DNA from: Hippopus hippopus
Taxonomy: Eukaryota; Mollusca; Bivalvia; Cardiida; Cardiidae
Direction: 5' to 3'
DNA length: 64,000 nt
NCBI GenBank assembly: GCA_946811185.2
Contig: OX328112.1
Span: 13,045,215 to 13,109,214 of the forward strand
Shown: one piece after another, positions 27,401-42,400 of the stretch
Numbering within the stretch: position 1 is the first letter of the stretch
Layout: every line of letters starts with the position of its first letter
Notes under the pieces: model-generated
What the model was told of the DNA's origin: nothing
The model's input: the letters and a program-made list of their open reading frames with translations, nothing else
Databases searched by the model: none
Made by a program: the position numbers and the translations under genes

Positions 27401-30400
27401 AAGTATGAGACTTTGTGCTCTTCAACATGTTGTTCAGACAATTCTGCCACAAACTCAACTGGTACCTCTGCAAAATGTTTAATTATAATCCATGAAACAG
27501 TTAGTAACAGATAAATTTACACTATTGTTATCGTTACTAGACATAATATTAACATCATTATTGAAGATAATAACAGTGTTGTTATAGGTGAAGTAAATAA
27601 CATTATTGTCATTGTTGAAGACAAATTGAATCATTTTTGCCAAACAATTGTTTTCTGCTTTCAATTTCAAAAATTTTGTCATTTGGTAAAGAGTTAAAGC
27701 ATACATCGACTGACGAATAACTGAATCACAAATAGAATCTTTTGTGTGAAGTTTAAGAGAGATCAAGACATAGTTTGTTTGAAATTGTATCTGTAAATAA
27801 CAATGAATGACAGGACAAGCAAAGAATACAAAAATAAATTTCTACCCCTTTAACGCTTAACGCAGAGTTTTAACATCCCTGAAAGAGAAGGCTTTTGAAA
27901 ACATGGTGGGAAAAGGAGAAAATGCTGGTAACCAGCATTTTCTTCTTTTCCTATGATGTTTTCTACCCTATCAAAGAAAAATTGCACCAATTTAACCACA
28001 TTGAAATTGCCTTCTGCTAATGTTTTCATTTTGGACAGGGCTAAAATTTTGTCATCTGGTAAAGGGTTAATAGAAAAAAAGAAAAATACTTGTGATTACA
28101 TCATGCAGGGTCAAAGTATAACAACGAACTGTTAGCACCATATTTAAGGAGAAAAAATCAAGCAATGATTTGTTTGAAATTATTTCATTAAAAAGCAATA
28201 AAAGATTGAATAAGCAATAAATATAGAAATAAAATCTTAGCAATACCTTCAACAGTAAGCTGAGCTTTCTGCATCTTGCTCTCCACTCTTGCTGTCACTT
28301 CACCTGCATCTGGAAGGACAGCATCTTTGATAACCAGTCTGTGAGTCTTGCCTTCAGCAAAGATTTCATATTTCTCATCTTCTTCTATCTCTTTGTCCTT
28401 TACAAACCATTTCACTGTAACACCTTCTTTGTTCACTTCAGCAATGAACTCAGCTTGATCACGTTCCTTCACTGTAACATTGGCAAGTGGTCTCACAAAG
28501 TCTGGTGACAGCTCTTGTACAAATAGATTAGCAGTTGATTTTTTCTTGTCAGCAAGAACAGACACCTGTCCTTCTGTAGTAACATCAACATCTTTGAGGA
28601 TAAGTTTTTGTACTGTACCATCTCGAATGAATTCTACCTTGTCTCCTTCACGTAGTTCAACATCATCTAGGAACCATCGCACATTGTCAACAGGTAGTGA
28701 CAGTTCACAGTAGAATTCTGCGTCTGATTTTTCCAACACAGAGACATCAGAGAGTGGTACTGTGAAATCAGCAGCAATTTCTAAAAAAAAGAAAAGATCC
28801 AAACCATTAGCAACTTTTGAAAATGCTTGTTATCCCCCCGCCGAAGGCGGAGGGATATAGTTTTATATTTGCTTGTTTCAACCAAACATTCTTCATTCTG
28901 TAACAACTCTTTACCCTATTTCAGATGACAGATTTTCAGACCAGTCCAAATTCAATGCAGTAGAAGGCTATAGGTCAAATGTGACTCTGATGTTCAGATT
29001 TGTTTTATAAAGGGTAAAAAACATTGTAGGAAAAGGAGAAAATGCTGGTCACCAGCATTTTCTCCTTTTTCAACAATGATTTCAAAAGGTACCTTCCTCA
29101 GGGTTGTTAAAACAAAGGATTACATTCAAATAAATTTGCTATCATTTGAGAGACTTTCAAATGGGGACCGAGTCTAAAGCTTAGTAGAAAGTTGACAACT
29201 AGATAAACAAAATCTCAGTAACTACTCACCTTGAACTTCCAGTTTGGCAGATGTTGTCTGATCCCCAAATGTTGCTGATACTTCACAAGTATCTTGGGGT
29301 GTAAGGTCAGATATAGTAAGGCTATGTGTCGTTCCCTCGCTGCGGATTTTGTATTTGTCTGATTCAGGTAGAGGTTTGCCATCAAGCTTCCAGATGACAT
29401 CTCCCTCAGTGTCTGTTGTAGTGCATGTGAACGTTGCTTCTGTGTTTTCTGCTGTTGTGGTATCATCAAGTTTGGCAGTGAACTCTTTATGCAGACCTAA
29501 TTAAAGATAAAGGGAAGCAATTCAAATTTTTTCACAGTTTACCTTAATCCTTAGAGGGCCGAATAAACCCAACAGACTTTTTCAGTCTAGAAATAAGACC
29601 CAATAAAGTCAATGTCAAGTTGCTTTCATCTATAGTGTTTCAGCAAAGCAGACAGTGTAGATTAAAGATTAGACTGCACGTTTTGTGCAGTCTGATCTTA
29701 ATCTACACTGGCCGCCAAGGCAGCCGTAGTTGTGAAAGGCACTTAAAGGGATTAAAAAGTCTTGAGTTATTAAAATCAGAACTCAATATTAGATAGGTAT
29801 GTTAACACCAACCATTCTAAACAGTCTTTGTTCCTAATTCCAATTCAAGTAATATGATTGGCAGAGAGGGAAATCTGGGCTTGTATTCACCAACCATTTG
29901 TATTCTATTTATAATATAGTACAACATTCTTAGTCTTATCCTCTAAGATTTTTTAAATTTGAAAGTAACACAACACCTGATTGGCTAAACCATTTGGTTT
30001 AGCCAATCAGATGTTCTGTTACTTTCAAATTTAGAAAATCTTGCAGGATAAGACTAGAAAGGTTCTTTAGAATGGTTGGTTAATATAGACCCTGATCATC
30101 CATTCTTTATACAGATATTTTGAAAGTCGTCAGCTACATATTTATTTCAGATAGTAATAAATGTCTTAAACATCTAACCACTCAAAACTCTTCCACTCAC
30201 CTTCGACTGCTAACTTGGCAGTGGTTGTGTGATCTGCGTAGGTACAAGTTACCTCCCCTTGGTCACGTGGGCGACACTGAGAGATATCTAGAGTGTGTTT
30301 CTTGCCTGCCCTCTTGATACCATATTTTGGGCTTGCCTCTGGAACTGGTTCCCCATTCACAGTCCATGTTGTATTGACATCAGTGATAGAGAATTCACAT

Positions 30401-33400
30401 TCAAATAGAGCTGACTCAAGTTCTTTGACTGATACATCTTTGAGAGGTACCGTCCATTCCCACTAGAAAATACAGAAATAAGTATAAACTGTCTACTTTA
30501 TATGTATACATTTATGTGCCTTAGTCACTTGTAAACCTGTAAAAAGCATTGTGACATTTCTAGCCTGATTCTAAACGACTGCTTTACATGACTGTGTACA
30601 AGTACTTTCATGTATCTTAAATAATCTGTGATTTGTAAGGTTCAATACAATGAATATAAGATAATAGATTAATTTGTAGCTAAAAAATTATATCTTAGTC
30701 TGAAAGTTGAGAACACAGTATGGAAAACATTAGTACCTTCTGAAACACTATTGATGTAACATGTGTGAGTTCAATTCCTATTATATACATAAAATTTAAC
30801 AATAAAGAAAAATGTTAAGAAAAAAAAATTGCTTGAAAGCAAGAACTTGTCCTTTTGCAACAATATTTTCGAAAGTGGCTGGCAACAAAACAAAAATGTC
30901 TTTTGTAATTTTTAACACTTTACCAAACAACAAAATTTTAGACTGGTTCTTCTTGACAGCGTTTGTAATCACATATTACATGATGTATAAATAATGAGAT
31001 TTGTCTTTAATAGGAAACACTGTGAGAAAAGGACAAGTGGTGTTATGTTAATTGAACAAAGTATTAGTAAAACGTACTTTAACTTTAGGAATAACCAATT
31101 CAGCAGAATCCAGCTCATCTTCAGTGATCTCTTTGACTCCACGTTTGTACGGAGCCTTCTCTAATTCTTCTGTCGGGGCTTCCTCCTTCTCTATCTTGGT
31201 AGGAGCAGCCATCTGAAGGTCAACACCTTCTCGCTGAATGGGCTCAATCTCAACTGGACTTCTCTTGGCAGCCTCCAACTAAATAAAGAAAGCAAAAATT
31301 TATTATAATTTACTGTAAAGTAAATGCTAAAAAATCTTGACTGAAATCCTATGAATATGACCTGTTAGTATGTATCAAAGTTAAAAATTTCATTAAAGTC
31401 ATTTTACAGGTTTATATCTTTTTATAGAACAAATGTTTATTTTGACAGTTTTGTCACTGCTGAGTTACAAATCATGTCATTAAATTTATGCTTCAAACAT
31501 GGACATATTCTAAATATAATAGATATGATAGATATATTAAGAAGAAACTCAGTTTGTATAAGCAAGTGAGGAAAAAGGAAAATGGTTTTCATGTTCAAGT
31601 TCAAGATTATTACATCTTATTCTTGGACGCCAATGTTCAAAATGAGCTATGCTCTTTAAAAGAAGGGTTTATCTCTTTACCAAACAACAAAATTTTAGAC
31701 TGGTCCAAATTGAAAGCATTTGCAGACGACAAAAAGACTATGACTCAAAAATAGAAGTTTGATTTTGGAAGGGAAGAAAACATTGTGGGAAAAGGAGAAA
31801 ATGCTGGTTACCCAGCATTTTCTCCTTTTCCCACAATGTTTTCAAAAGGCTTCTTTCTCAGGGTCGTTAAAATTCGGGATTGTGTGGTAAAGGGTTAAGC
31901 AACTGCAAATAGTAGAGACCCATGTTAACCTGTGCAATCCAAGCACCCTGACGTAGGTTCAAATTTTTTGCAATTGGTCAATTTTCTGCATTCAGTTGGT
32001 TGTTAGATAAAATAGATTTTATGGGCTTATATTGTATGATGACTTGCTTGGTACAATGCATCACAGTGAAGCATCAATTTTTTCACTGTCAACTAAATGG
32101 ATTCCACTTTTCTCAGAGTCTAAAACTGCATCTATGTTTGGTTTGGAGCTGACTCTGGTCAAGAATTAACATCAGGGAGTGGAAAGTGCAGTTCAAGATC
32201 AGACTGCAAGTTTTGTGCTATCCAAGGCAACACTGGCAGTGAAGAAGAGTTAAACCCCCTTTTGCCAGAGACATTGTGGGAAAAGGATAAAATGCTGGTA
32301 TCCAGAATTTTCTTCTTTTCCCACAATGTTTTCTATCTTGTTGAGGACTTTTGTTTTATTTGAATCACTTTTGAATTTGTTGTCTGCAGATATCTACTGC
32401 CATCAAAAATTTGCCGGGCAGTGTCAAATACACATATCTGCACCGATTATTTTTGAATATGTCTGAGAAAAAAGTCTCTTTTGCCCGTTTCTAGGCTTTG
32501 CCTATTTTCATATATTAGTATTCATTCAGTATGCAGTATTGTGTACCTCAGACATTCTACGTTTCTGTAAGATCTGGAAGGCTATGGGTTCATCTTTCTC
32601 CATGATCAGTTCTTTTTCTTCTGGTTTCTCTGGAGATTTCTCCTCTCCCTCGACATGTCGGAGGTTTGGTAGCCAATCAGCTGTGATTTCAGCTTCTTCT
32701 CTCTCATACTCTCTGTAATTTAATTGTTTTTGCCTTTAAACCATGGTTTATGGCAGCTTGAATTCTTTGGACACCAATTAAACTCAACTGACATTTTCAG
32801 CCTAGAAATAAGACTACACATGGTTTTCTGGGGTTTCTTGGCTTTCTCACACCAGTAGTGAAAAAAAAAAATTCTGTCCAAGCCACAACTTTTCTCACTT
32901 GCATCAGGAGTGACTGGCCAAACATTACCGCAAAAAAAGTTTGCCTCAAGTGGGTATCACCTGTCAAATACGCTAACCACTGAGTTAACCTGTCGAGTAA
33001 GAAAATAAAAAAAAGGTAGGTTAATCATCTTACCTGTGTAATAAGGCAGCTTTCCAATCCTCCGCTTCTTCTGGAAGAGATGTCACAATCAAAGTCACCG
33101 GAACTTCAACTGTGCCGTGCTCGTTTGTTGCTTTAACTGTGTATGTTCCAGCATCTTTGTTCTTCACGTCCTTGATCTCCAAAACATCTAAACCAGTTTT
33201 CTCATCTTTAAACAAGTTATATTTATCATTGGGTTTGATTTTGGTCCATCTTCCTTTAGACCATTCCACTTTAGGTTCAGGTTCTCCCTTGACTAGACAA
33301 CGGAATATGGCTTTGTCACCTTGGAAACAGATTTGAAAACAAATTAGGGTGAAGAAAAAGAAAAAAATAATAGCAAAATCAGTTTGAATACATCTTTTTT

Positions 33401-36400
33401 GCATTATATTTTTGGTGCTATGCATATGTAAACATGTACATACATAAATCTGTGTATTTCCTTTGCTTTGTCTAATTATCTTTTTCTCATTTCTAGCTTT
33501 CTACTTTGAAACCATCCTTCAATAAAATAGAAATATATGATATGAACTAAGTTTTTATTGTTAAATACAGAGAAAATGTTTCAGCAAAAGGAAGATATGG
33601 AATGCTGATACAATAATACATATACTTTGAAAAATATTTAAGAATTTGTGTGTTAAAATCTAGGGAAAAATACAATTAACACTAACAGCGCTGAATAAAT
33701 ATAATGGACAGTTTCAGTAATGAAAACTAGAGCTGTCACTGAATGTGACTTAATACCCCCGCCAGCGCTTTGACAGAAACAGGCAATTTAACAAGATTAC
33801 CCTGGAATCATAGGGAGTAGATGATTGAAAACTGCGTCTTGCACAACTTCAGTATATGATCACTGTATCAACAAACTTTCAATACAATAGCAGCAAAACT
33901 GTAGGAGGAGTTTGCGACACAAAATTACAAGTATTTTGTACACAGACGGACATACGGACGGACAGACACACAGACAGACAGGCTTATTCCAGTATACCCC
34001 CGAAAAATTCGTTTTGCGGGGGTATAAATATCCAAAATATCAAATTTTCATTGTAGTTATGGCCAGGAATATGTAACAAAGTAACAGATAGTGTAGATCC
34101 AAGATTAGACTGCACGTTCTGTGCAGTCTGATCTTGATCTACACCGTCCACAAAAACGACTTAAATTGGTTTCAGTGCATTATGGGTTAAGGCTTATTTG
34201 CAAATGAACTAATGCATAAAAATATTCTACCATACATATGAAGATAAACCTACCTTCAAGAATGGTACATTTCATTGGTTGTTCAACAAATGTTGGGGCC
34301 TGACCTCTGACCTCAAGGTTAGCCTTCATGAGGTCTTCACCTCCAACATTGGAAGCAACGGCCTTGACCTCTCCTTGAAGGTCAGCTGATGCATCTTTCA
34401 AGGTCAAGACACAGGTACCATCCTTCTTCTGCTCCATGACAATAGAGTCACTTGGCTCGAGTTCTTTTTCATTCAGGAACCTAAAAAAAGGATTGTTGTA
34501 TAGTCAATAAAACAACAAAGAATCAATTCTTTGATACAGAGTAAAGACACTTGATTACCATTAACCCTTTACAATATAATCCCGAGATCTGACGACCCCG
34601 GGGGAAAAACCTTTTGACAACATTGTGGGAAAAGAAAATGCTGGTCGCCAGCATTTTCTTCTTTTTCCACAATGTTTTCTAACCTTTCATAGAAAAATCC
34701 AGTCATTTCACCAACATTTTATTTGTCGTCCGCAAATGCTCCGATGTCGTTTGGTGAAGAGTTAACCCTTTGCCATACAGCAAAATTTTAGATTTGACCA
34801 TATTAAAGGTATTTATAGATAACAATTCAAATGTTTTTCAAATGATAGTACAAGTCCTTAAATAGGTAGAAAAAATTGTGGAAAAAGGAGAAAATGCTAG
34901 TTACCAGCATTTTCTCCTTTTTCCACAATGTTTCCAAAGGTTTCTCCCTCAGTCATTAAAACTTGGGATAGGGTGGTAAAGGCTTTACCCTTACAGCGCC
35001 GATTAAACCTAGCAGATATTTTCAATCCAGAAATAAGACCCAAATAATTGCAATTTCATGGTTGCTTTTGTCCATATTGTCTCGGCTAAGCGGACATTTA
35101 GATCAAAGATCAGACTGCACCATTTTGTGCGGTCTGACCTTGATCTACACTGAGCCACAAACACAAATACTCCTGTGAAAGGCATTTTAAGCGTTAAAAC
35201 TTGTCAATATGAAGAAACACATGACACAAAAATGCATGAAATAAGAGCTCGATAAAATCTCCAGTCGATATGAGAATAAACAATTTACCATTTCACGTCT
35301 GGCATTGGGAATCCTTCAACCTTACACTCGAACTTAGCCTCTCCACTTTCTGGGGCCAAAATGTCCGGCATTTGTTTCAGGAAACTTGGTCTTCTTGCGG
35401 CTGAAATTTGAAGAAAAAGGTAGTCACAACAAACAGATCAATCCAAGTTCAGTGTATGTTTAACTCATTACCAAACGACAATATTTTAGGCTTGTCCAAA
35501 TTGAAAGCATTTGCAGACGACAAAATAAAAGTGACCGAAAATTTGAAATTTGTTTTGTGACGGGTAGAAAACATTGTGGGAAAAGGAGAAAATGCTGGTT
35601 ACCAGCAATTTCTCCTTTTCCCACAATGTTTTCTAAAGGCTTCTTTCTCAGGGTCGTCAAAAGTAGGGATTGTGTGGTAATGGGTTAAATCATTTCAGTA
35701 GTTATACTGTTTCAAATACAGTCTGGACAAAGAACTATTTTGAGCGAGGCAAAATTCAACATTTTACATGTTTTTAATTCAAATACTTTTACTTAAGTCA
35801 AGAAGTAAAATTGGCCAAGGGTGTGTATTCACCAACCGTTCATTAGAGCATTTTCAGTCTTATTCTGCCAGATTTTCTAAGTTTTAAAGTAACACAACTT
35901 CTGATTGGCTAAACCAAATAGTTTGACCAATAGGAAGTTGTGTTACTTTTAAATTTGAAGCTGCTTCTAAACCAATAAAATTATAGACATTGTGAATGCC
36001 TTGAAAGTCAAATTAATTCCTTACCAGATAACAGACTTGTCCATCTAGGAAGCATTTGTACATGACAAAATAACTGTGGCTAAAATGGTGTAACTTGTCC
36101 TCGAAAAACTATAAAACATTGTGGAAAAGGAGAAAATGCTGGCAACCAGCATTTTTTCCTTTTTCCACAATGTTTTCAAAAGCTTTTTCCCTCTGGGTTG
36201 TATACCAGTCTATGCTTTTACTCAGAGATGTTGAGGAATTTCTTCTTTTGCCAAACTGTTCCTTGAAGTTTTTGGGTGATATTGTGTTAACCTCTTACCA
36301 CATGACAAAAATGTAGCCTCGTCTACATCAAAAGAACTTGCAAATGACAATTTAAACATTGCTAAAATGATAGAATTGTCTTAGGGTAAAAAACATTGTA

Positions 36401-39400
36401 GGAAAAGGAGAAAATGCTGATTATTAATGTTTTCAAAAGGCTTCTTTCTCAGGGTCATTAAAACTCTGGATTGTGGGGTAAAGAGTTAAATGAATAGTGC
36501 AAATATCAGGGTTTACTAATAACAGGTGTGCAATGAACAGTTACTACTGGTGTTCACCAAATAACTTAAGCTGGTAAAAAAATGTGTTCAATAAATGTGT
36601 GTATATGGCAACTATCTAAGAAATAGGTGTTCAAAACAGTTCTAACTTATACAAGTGGTGTTCAATAAAATTATTCTAATAAACTAATTACAGTGTTCAA
36701 GATTAACTATTCCATGGCTATCACATAGCAACAAAGAATATTTATATTAGCCTTGCTCTATGAAAAGGGGATTTAATCCATCTGCAAAAAGTATCGACCA
36801 ATGTAAGCCTGTGCAGTTCACGCAGGCTGACCTGGGTCAAAACTTTTTGCTATTTGTCAATTTTCTCTATGTGAAAGGACCAGTCTACCTCATAATTCAG
36901 TTGATTGTTAGACAAAAATTATTTAATGTATCCATAATTATATGGCCTGCAACACGCAAAAAGGGGCATTCAGACATTTGCGTAAAGTGTCGTCTCGGAT
37001 CAGCCTGCGCAGTCTTCGCAGGCTAATCCAAAACGACACTTTCCATTTTTATGGAACTTTCTGTTTTGTGCAAGGTCTACTTTAGGACAAAATCTAATGT
37101 AGTCATAAAGTGTCGTCACGGATTAGCCAGCGCGGACTGCGCAGGCTGATCCGAGATGACACTTTACGCAAATGTCCAAATGCCCCTTTTCGCCTGTTGC
37201 AGGCCATATGATGACTTGCTTGGTATAATGCGTCAGAGAGATGTATTAAACCCTCTTTTACCAGAGCATATTAGTTTAAGCCTGTTTTAGCAAGATTTTC
37301 TTCCAAAGTACAAGCAGTTGGAACAACAGATCCAAAATCAGACTGCATGTTCTGTGCAGCCTGATCTTGGTCATGAACCGATCTTGGTCTACAATTTCTG
37401 GAAAAGCAATTTAACCCTTTCCCACACAATCCTGAGTTTTAACGGCCCTGTGAAAAAAAGCCTTTTGAAAATATTGTGGCAAAATGAGAAAATGCTGGTT
37501 ACCAGCATTTTCTCCTTTTCCCACAATGTTTTCTACCCTTTGATTAACAATAATTTCGTTGTCTGCAAATGCTTCTAACTTGAACTTGTTCAAAATTTTG
37601 TTGTGTGGAAAGGGTTAAATTTTACTCTGCATCTTACCACCCAATACTTGAAGAGCTGTATTTGAATTAACATGAATAATTGAATTCACAATACATTCCC
37701 CTGATACCTAAAGAAGTATACTTGAATGAACATAAATACTTGTATTTATTATATACCAGTAAATTTTCCTGAATCAAATACATATGTTGAATCGGATGAA
37801 ATAACACACACGACAGAAAAAAATCTGTATCTACACGCAGTGAAATATGGTCCCAAATATGGTATGACGACGTATCTCACGCACGGTCTAAGCATGCATT
37901 GAGTTGCGATTTGATTGGTCAAAATGTTACGCTGTAATATTAATCCGCCATTCATGAAAACAGAGTTACTACCATATGCACTATTAATTGTCTCATTTTG
38001 TTTGCCGTTTTCGAATAAAATGTCAATAATTGCAAAATGTTGTCGTTGAAAGTTGTAGGTATATAATAAATGGAATATTATGTTGTAGTAACTTTCTTGG
38101 TGCTTGTATTTACTTCTCGCTGCGTAAGAAAATTTTGACATAGCTCTCGCCCTTCGGTCTTGCACGATATCAAATTTTCTCATGCTGCTCGAATTAAATA
38201 CAAGCACCAGGAAAGTTACTACAACATAATATTCCGTATATACATCATCATCAATTTGATACTTGAATAAACATATACTTGACTAACTATATGAGCTGTG
38301 CTTTGGGGAAAGGGGATTTAATGCATTTCTGTAATGCATTATACCAAGCAAGTCATCTCATAATTATGGATCCATAAAAATCTATTTAGGGTGGCTAAAT
38401 AACAAACTGACTTAAGAGGTAGAATGGTCCTTGGACACACAGAAAATAAAAGCAAAAAAGTTTCGAAACATGTCAGCCTGCACAGACTGCACAGACTGAC
38501 ATGTGTCAATACTTTTTGCAGATGCTTTAACCCTTACCACACGACAAATTTTAGACCTGTCTGAATTGAAAGCATTTGCAGATGACAGTTTCAATGTGGC
38601 TCATATGAAATCATTTTTCTTTGATAGAGTAGAAAACATTGTGGGAAAAGGAGAAAATGCTGGTAACCAGCATTTTCTCCTTTTCCCACAATGTTTTCAA
38701 AGGCCTTCTCTATCAGGGGTGTTAAAAGTCGTCATTGTGTGGTAAAGGGTTAAATCCCATTTCACAGTGCATCACCCATGTATAATTGTATACACATCGT
38801 TTTCCATACACATTACTTGAATATAAATGATTGTATATATACATGTACATCATTATCCATAAGCAAGAATAATTTCATTTAGGCCTTTCTTCTTGACATG
38901 ATGATATCTTTTCATTTTACGTTTTCAAGCATGCATAATTATGTACAGGAAGTGGCCATAAATATTCCATCAAAGGAGTTCCCATTGACTCACATGTATT
39001 TTTCAGTGTGCAAGAAAATTAACTATGTTGCCTCTGATCATGCAGTCACAAAGAAAACTATACTGGTGCAGAGCGAGATTACTGGAGTTATTGACATTGA
39101 TATGCTGTTGGTGTTCTTTGCTGGGTATCAAAGTTTTAGCTCTCTCAGAGTAGTGCAATTTTTCCACTAAATCTTGGCCACGTCGACATTGACGCAACGT
39201 AAAAAACGTTTTTCAAACAATTTATCACTTTTTAACCCTTTACCACACAATCCCAACTTAATGACCCTGAGAAAACAGCCTTCTGAAAACATTGTGGGAA
39301 ACGGAGAAAATGCTGGTAACCAGCATTTTCTCCTTTTCCCACAATGTTTTCTCTCCCTTCCCAAAACATATTTCAAATTTTCAGGCACTTTTATTTTGTC

Positions 39401-42400
39401 GTCTGCAAATGCTTTCAATTTGGACCAGTATAAAATTTTGTCGTCTGGTAAAGAGTTAAACAGCTGCATTTATATAGTATTACACTGTATTGAGTCTAAA
39501 AACATTCATTTCATTGTAAAATTTATTCAGCTTTATTTTCATGTAAGTTTCATAACTGTAATTTCAGTTTTCAACCATCAATAACTTAAAGAGTAAATTT
39601 GTAAATACATGTTAGTCAATGGGGATTTGGACTTTGATGCAATATTTAAGGCCACTCACTGTAGTTTCTTTTGTTTTTGTATCTTTGATGTAAATAGCTT
39701 AGGCCTAAAAGCTCAGTGATGTAACCATGTCTTCTAGATAAAGTGACATTCTTATTCACTTGCAGTCATGTACAGCTACTCTATGCTTCCCTATGCTATG
39801 TTTTTTTTTACAATGCTAACTGCTTTATTTCTGCATGTGCAAATATTCTAACCCTTTGCCTCAAACATCTTCACTATAAAAAAAAGAGCATTACGTCAGT
39901 AATGGGCCATTTACACTCACAATTCTACATATTGAAGACTTAAATTCAAAGAAAAGCTATCTCCTCCACTGATACCGGAGACGGACACAAAATAGTGCAC
40001 TGTGTTGATCGAAGATCAGACCGCAAAGAATATGCAGTCTGATCTTTACCTACACTGTCTCTGAAAGCTGATAGTTATCCATGACATTCTAAGATTTAAA
40101 TCTTTACCAAAAATTTCCTTGTTTTAATGACACCTAAAAACATTATGAGAAAAGGAGAAAATGGTGGTGCCTAGCATTTTCTCCTTTTCCCCACAATGTT
40201 TTCTACCATTTAAAACATGAATCCAAGACTTTCTGCATGCTCAATATGTCATCTGCAAATACTTTCAACTTGGCCACACACAAAAATGTAGACTTGCCCA
40301 AATTGAAAACATTTGCAGACAACAATTTAAATGTGACTCACACCATGGAATCTTGTCTTTTATAGGGAAGAAAAGATTGCGAGAAAAGGAAAAATGCTGG
40401 TTACCAGTATTTTCTCCTTTTCCTACGATCTTTTCAAATGGCATCTGCCTTAGGGTCCTTAAAACTTAAGACTGTGTGGTTAAAAGTTAAGAAGAAGACA
40501 CAATTGTTGAAAAAGGATAGCTCCTCCTCCCAATAAACAAGAGCTCCTTGTCCAAAAATGTTTATAAGAACTTGTTGATGGCAATTTCAAATAACTAGAT
40601 GTTCTATGAGGCATAAGGTATAAGCGAAGCTTTGATGTCTGAACGTTACTAGCGCAGGCTTGTCCTTACCATTGACCTCGTCTTGCGTGTCTATTTGCTC
40701 AGTGCTGTCCGCTTCTTGCGCTTTTAAAATGATATGACATGGTGAAACATATGTGTTAAATCATAACCTCCTGTGACAACCCTTTTAGTCTTGCACCTGA
40801 CCACTATTATAAATATCGTGGAAAAAGGATAAATCTGCATATTATGTTCTTTTTGCTGCCATGTTTTCACACATAATCATGTCTAAAACCTTGACTCATA
40901 TTGAGTATCCTTACTTTGTAACGATGTTTTTCAAACTTGTCAGCTAAATTCTCTTTTTCAGGAGGAAATGATGACATTATGTGTGTTAATATCTTATGAT
41001 GAGTACAATATTATGAGTAGTGAACCTTATGTTGCACAGTCTTTCAGAAAAATGAATAAACTACCACATTTGTAGAAGAAATATATCATATATGCCAGTA
41101 CAATGAGCTGTCATATTCTTTTCTCTTGATCCCAAAAATGTTTGATTCCAATTTTCAAGCACACTTTCATAGGACATGAATCCTATTATTTTTTTTACAT
41201 CTGAACACAATCTGGATATGCTTTTGTGTATAGCAACAGGATATTTTCATGTTTTTTTTTTAATCTTTACTCAGGGGTAGAACTGCACACATGCTTGTTT
41301 GCCCAACTAACTTTAGCAAGCCACATTAATGATGTGAATTAAGTTTGAAATACAAGAGTTTGAATAACAGTGTGTTAAAAACATTACACTTATTTTAATA
41401 AAGATTATATGTAAATCATTGCACATAGAAAAGCCTTATAAGGCATTTGATTATTATTATTTGTTACAACTCCAAAATAAATATATCACCCCTTTATATC
41501 AGTATGCCAAATCTAGAAACCTTGCACACAATGCTGATCAAGATCAGATTGCAAAATCATTTACTCTGATACCTGATCTGCACAGTACTATGATAAATAA
41601 TATTAAGACAAAGTGCAATATTTTGATTCTTTAGCATTAACAAAAAAAAAGTCTGTCTTATTCATAAAAAAGTAAAATGGTTAATTAAATCAAGTCAAAT
41701 ATTAATGATTGCAACACACAACACCAAAATAATTTCCTAAAGTGAAAGAGCCATGCTCTGGTAAAAGGGGGTTTGATGCATCTCTGTGATGCATTATACC
41801 AGGCAAGTCATCACATAATTATGGATCCATAATATATGATTTATTTTACAACAAAATGAATCATATGGTAGACTGGTCCAGTGACAGATAGAAAATTTAC
41901 CAAAAGCAAAAAGTTTCAACCCAAGTAAGCCTATGCAGCCTGACCTTGGTCGATACTTTTTCAGATATATTAAACCCCAGTTCCACAAAGCATGCTTCAA
42001 ATGTTTAAGAAATAAAATTTTGGAAAAGCAATATTCTTTTTGTTATACTAGATAACAACAAACAAACAGTCTAAAGTTTTATAGACTTTGTCCAAGGCAA
42101 GATCTGATTCGTTCTTGTCTCAAAATCTAATGAAAGTAGAATCTACAGTATACTTTGTTAACCCTTATCCTGAGAAATAACTGTAATGAAACTTTCAACC
42201 CAATAGTAAAATTCCAAATGTTTCTATTTCAAGGATATATTTCGTGGAAAAATATTTCTGTATCGGACAGTGTATATCCAAGATCAGACTGCACATTCTG
42301 TGCAGTCTGATCTTGATCTACACTCTCCGCAAAAAGTCTGTGAGTCGGGCTTAGCAGCCTAAGAGTTAAGTACCGGTACTGGCTTTTGAATGATCGCTTT

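Noticed and set aside
37749..38207. 152-residue minus-strand ORF
   Set aside because: Low-complexity translation through a palindromic MITE and flanking DNA; no domain, and no fit to the gene's frame.
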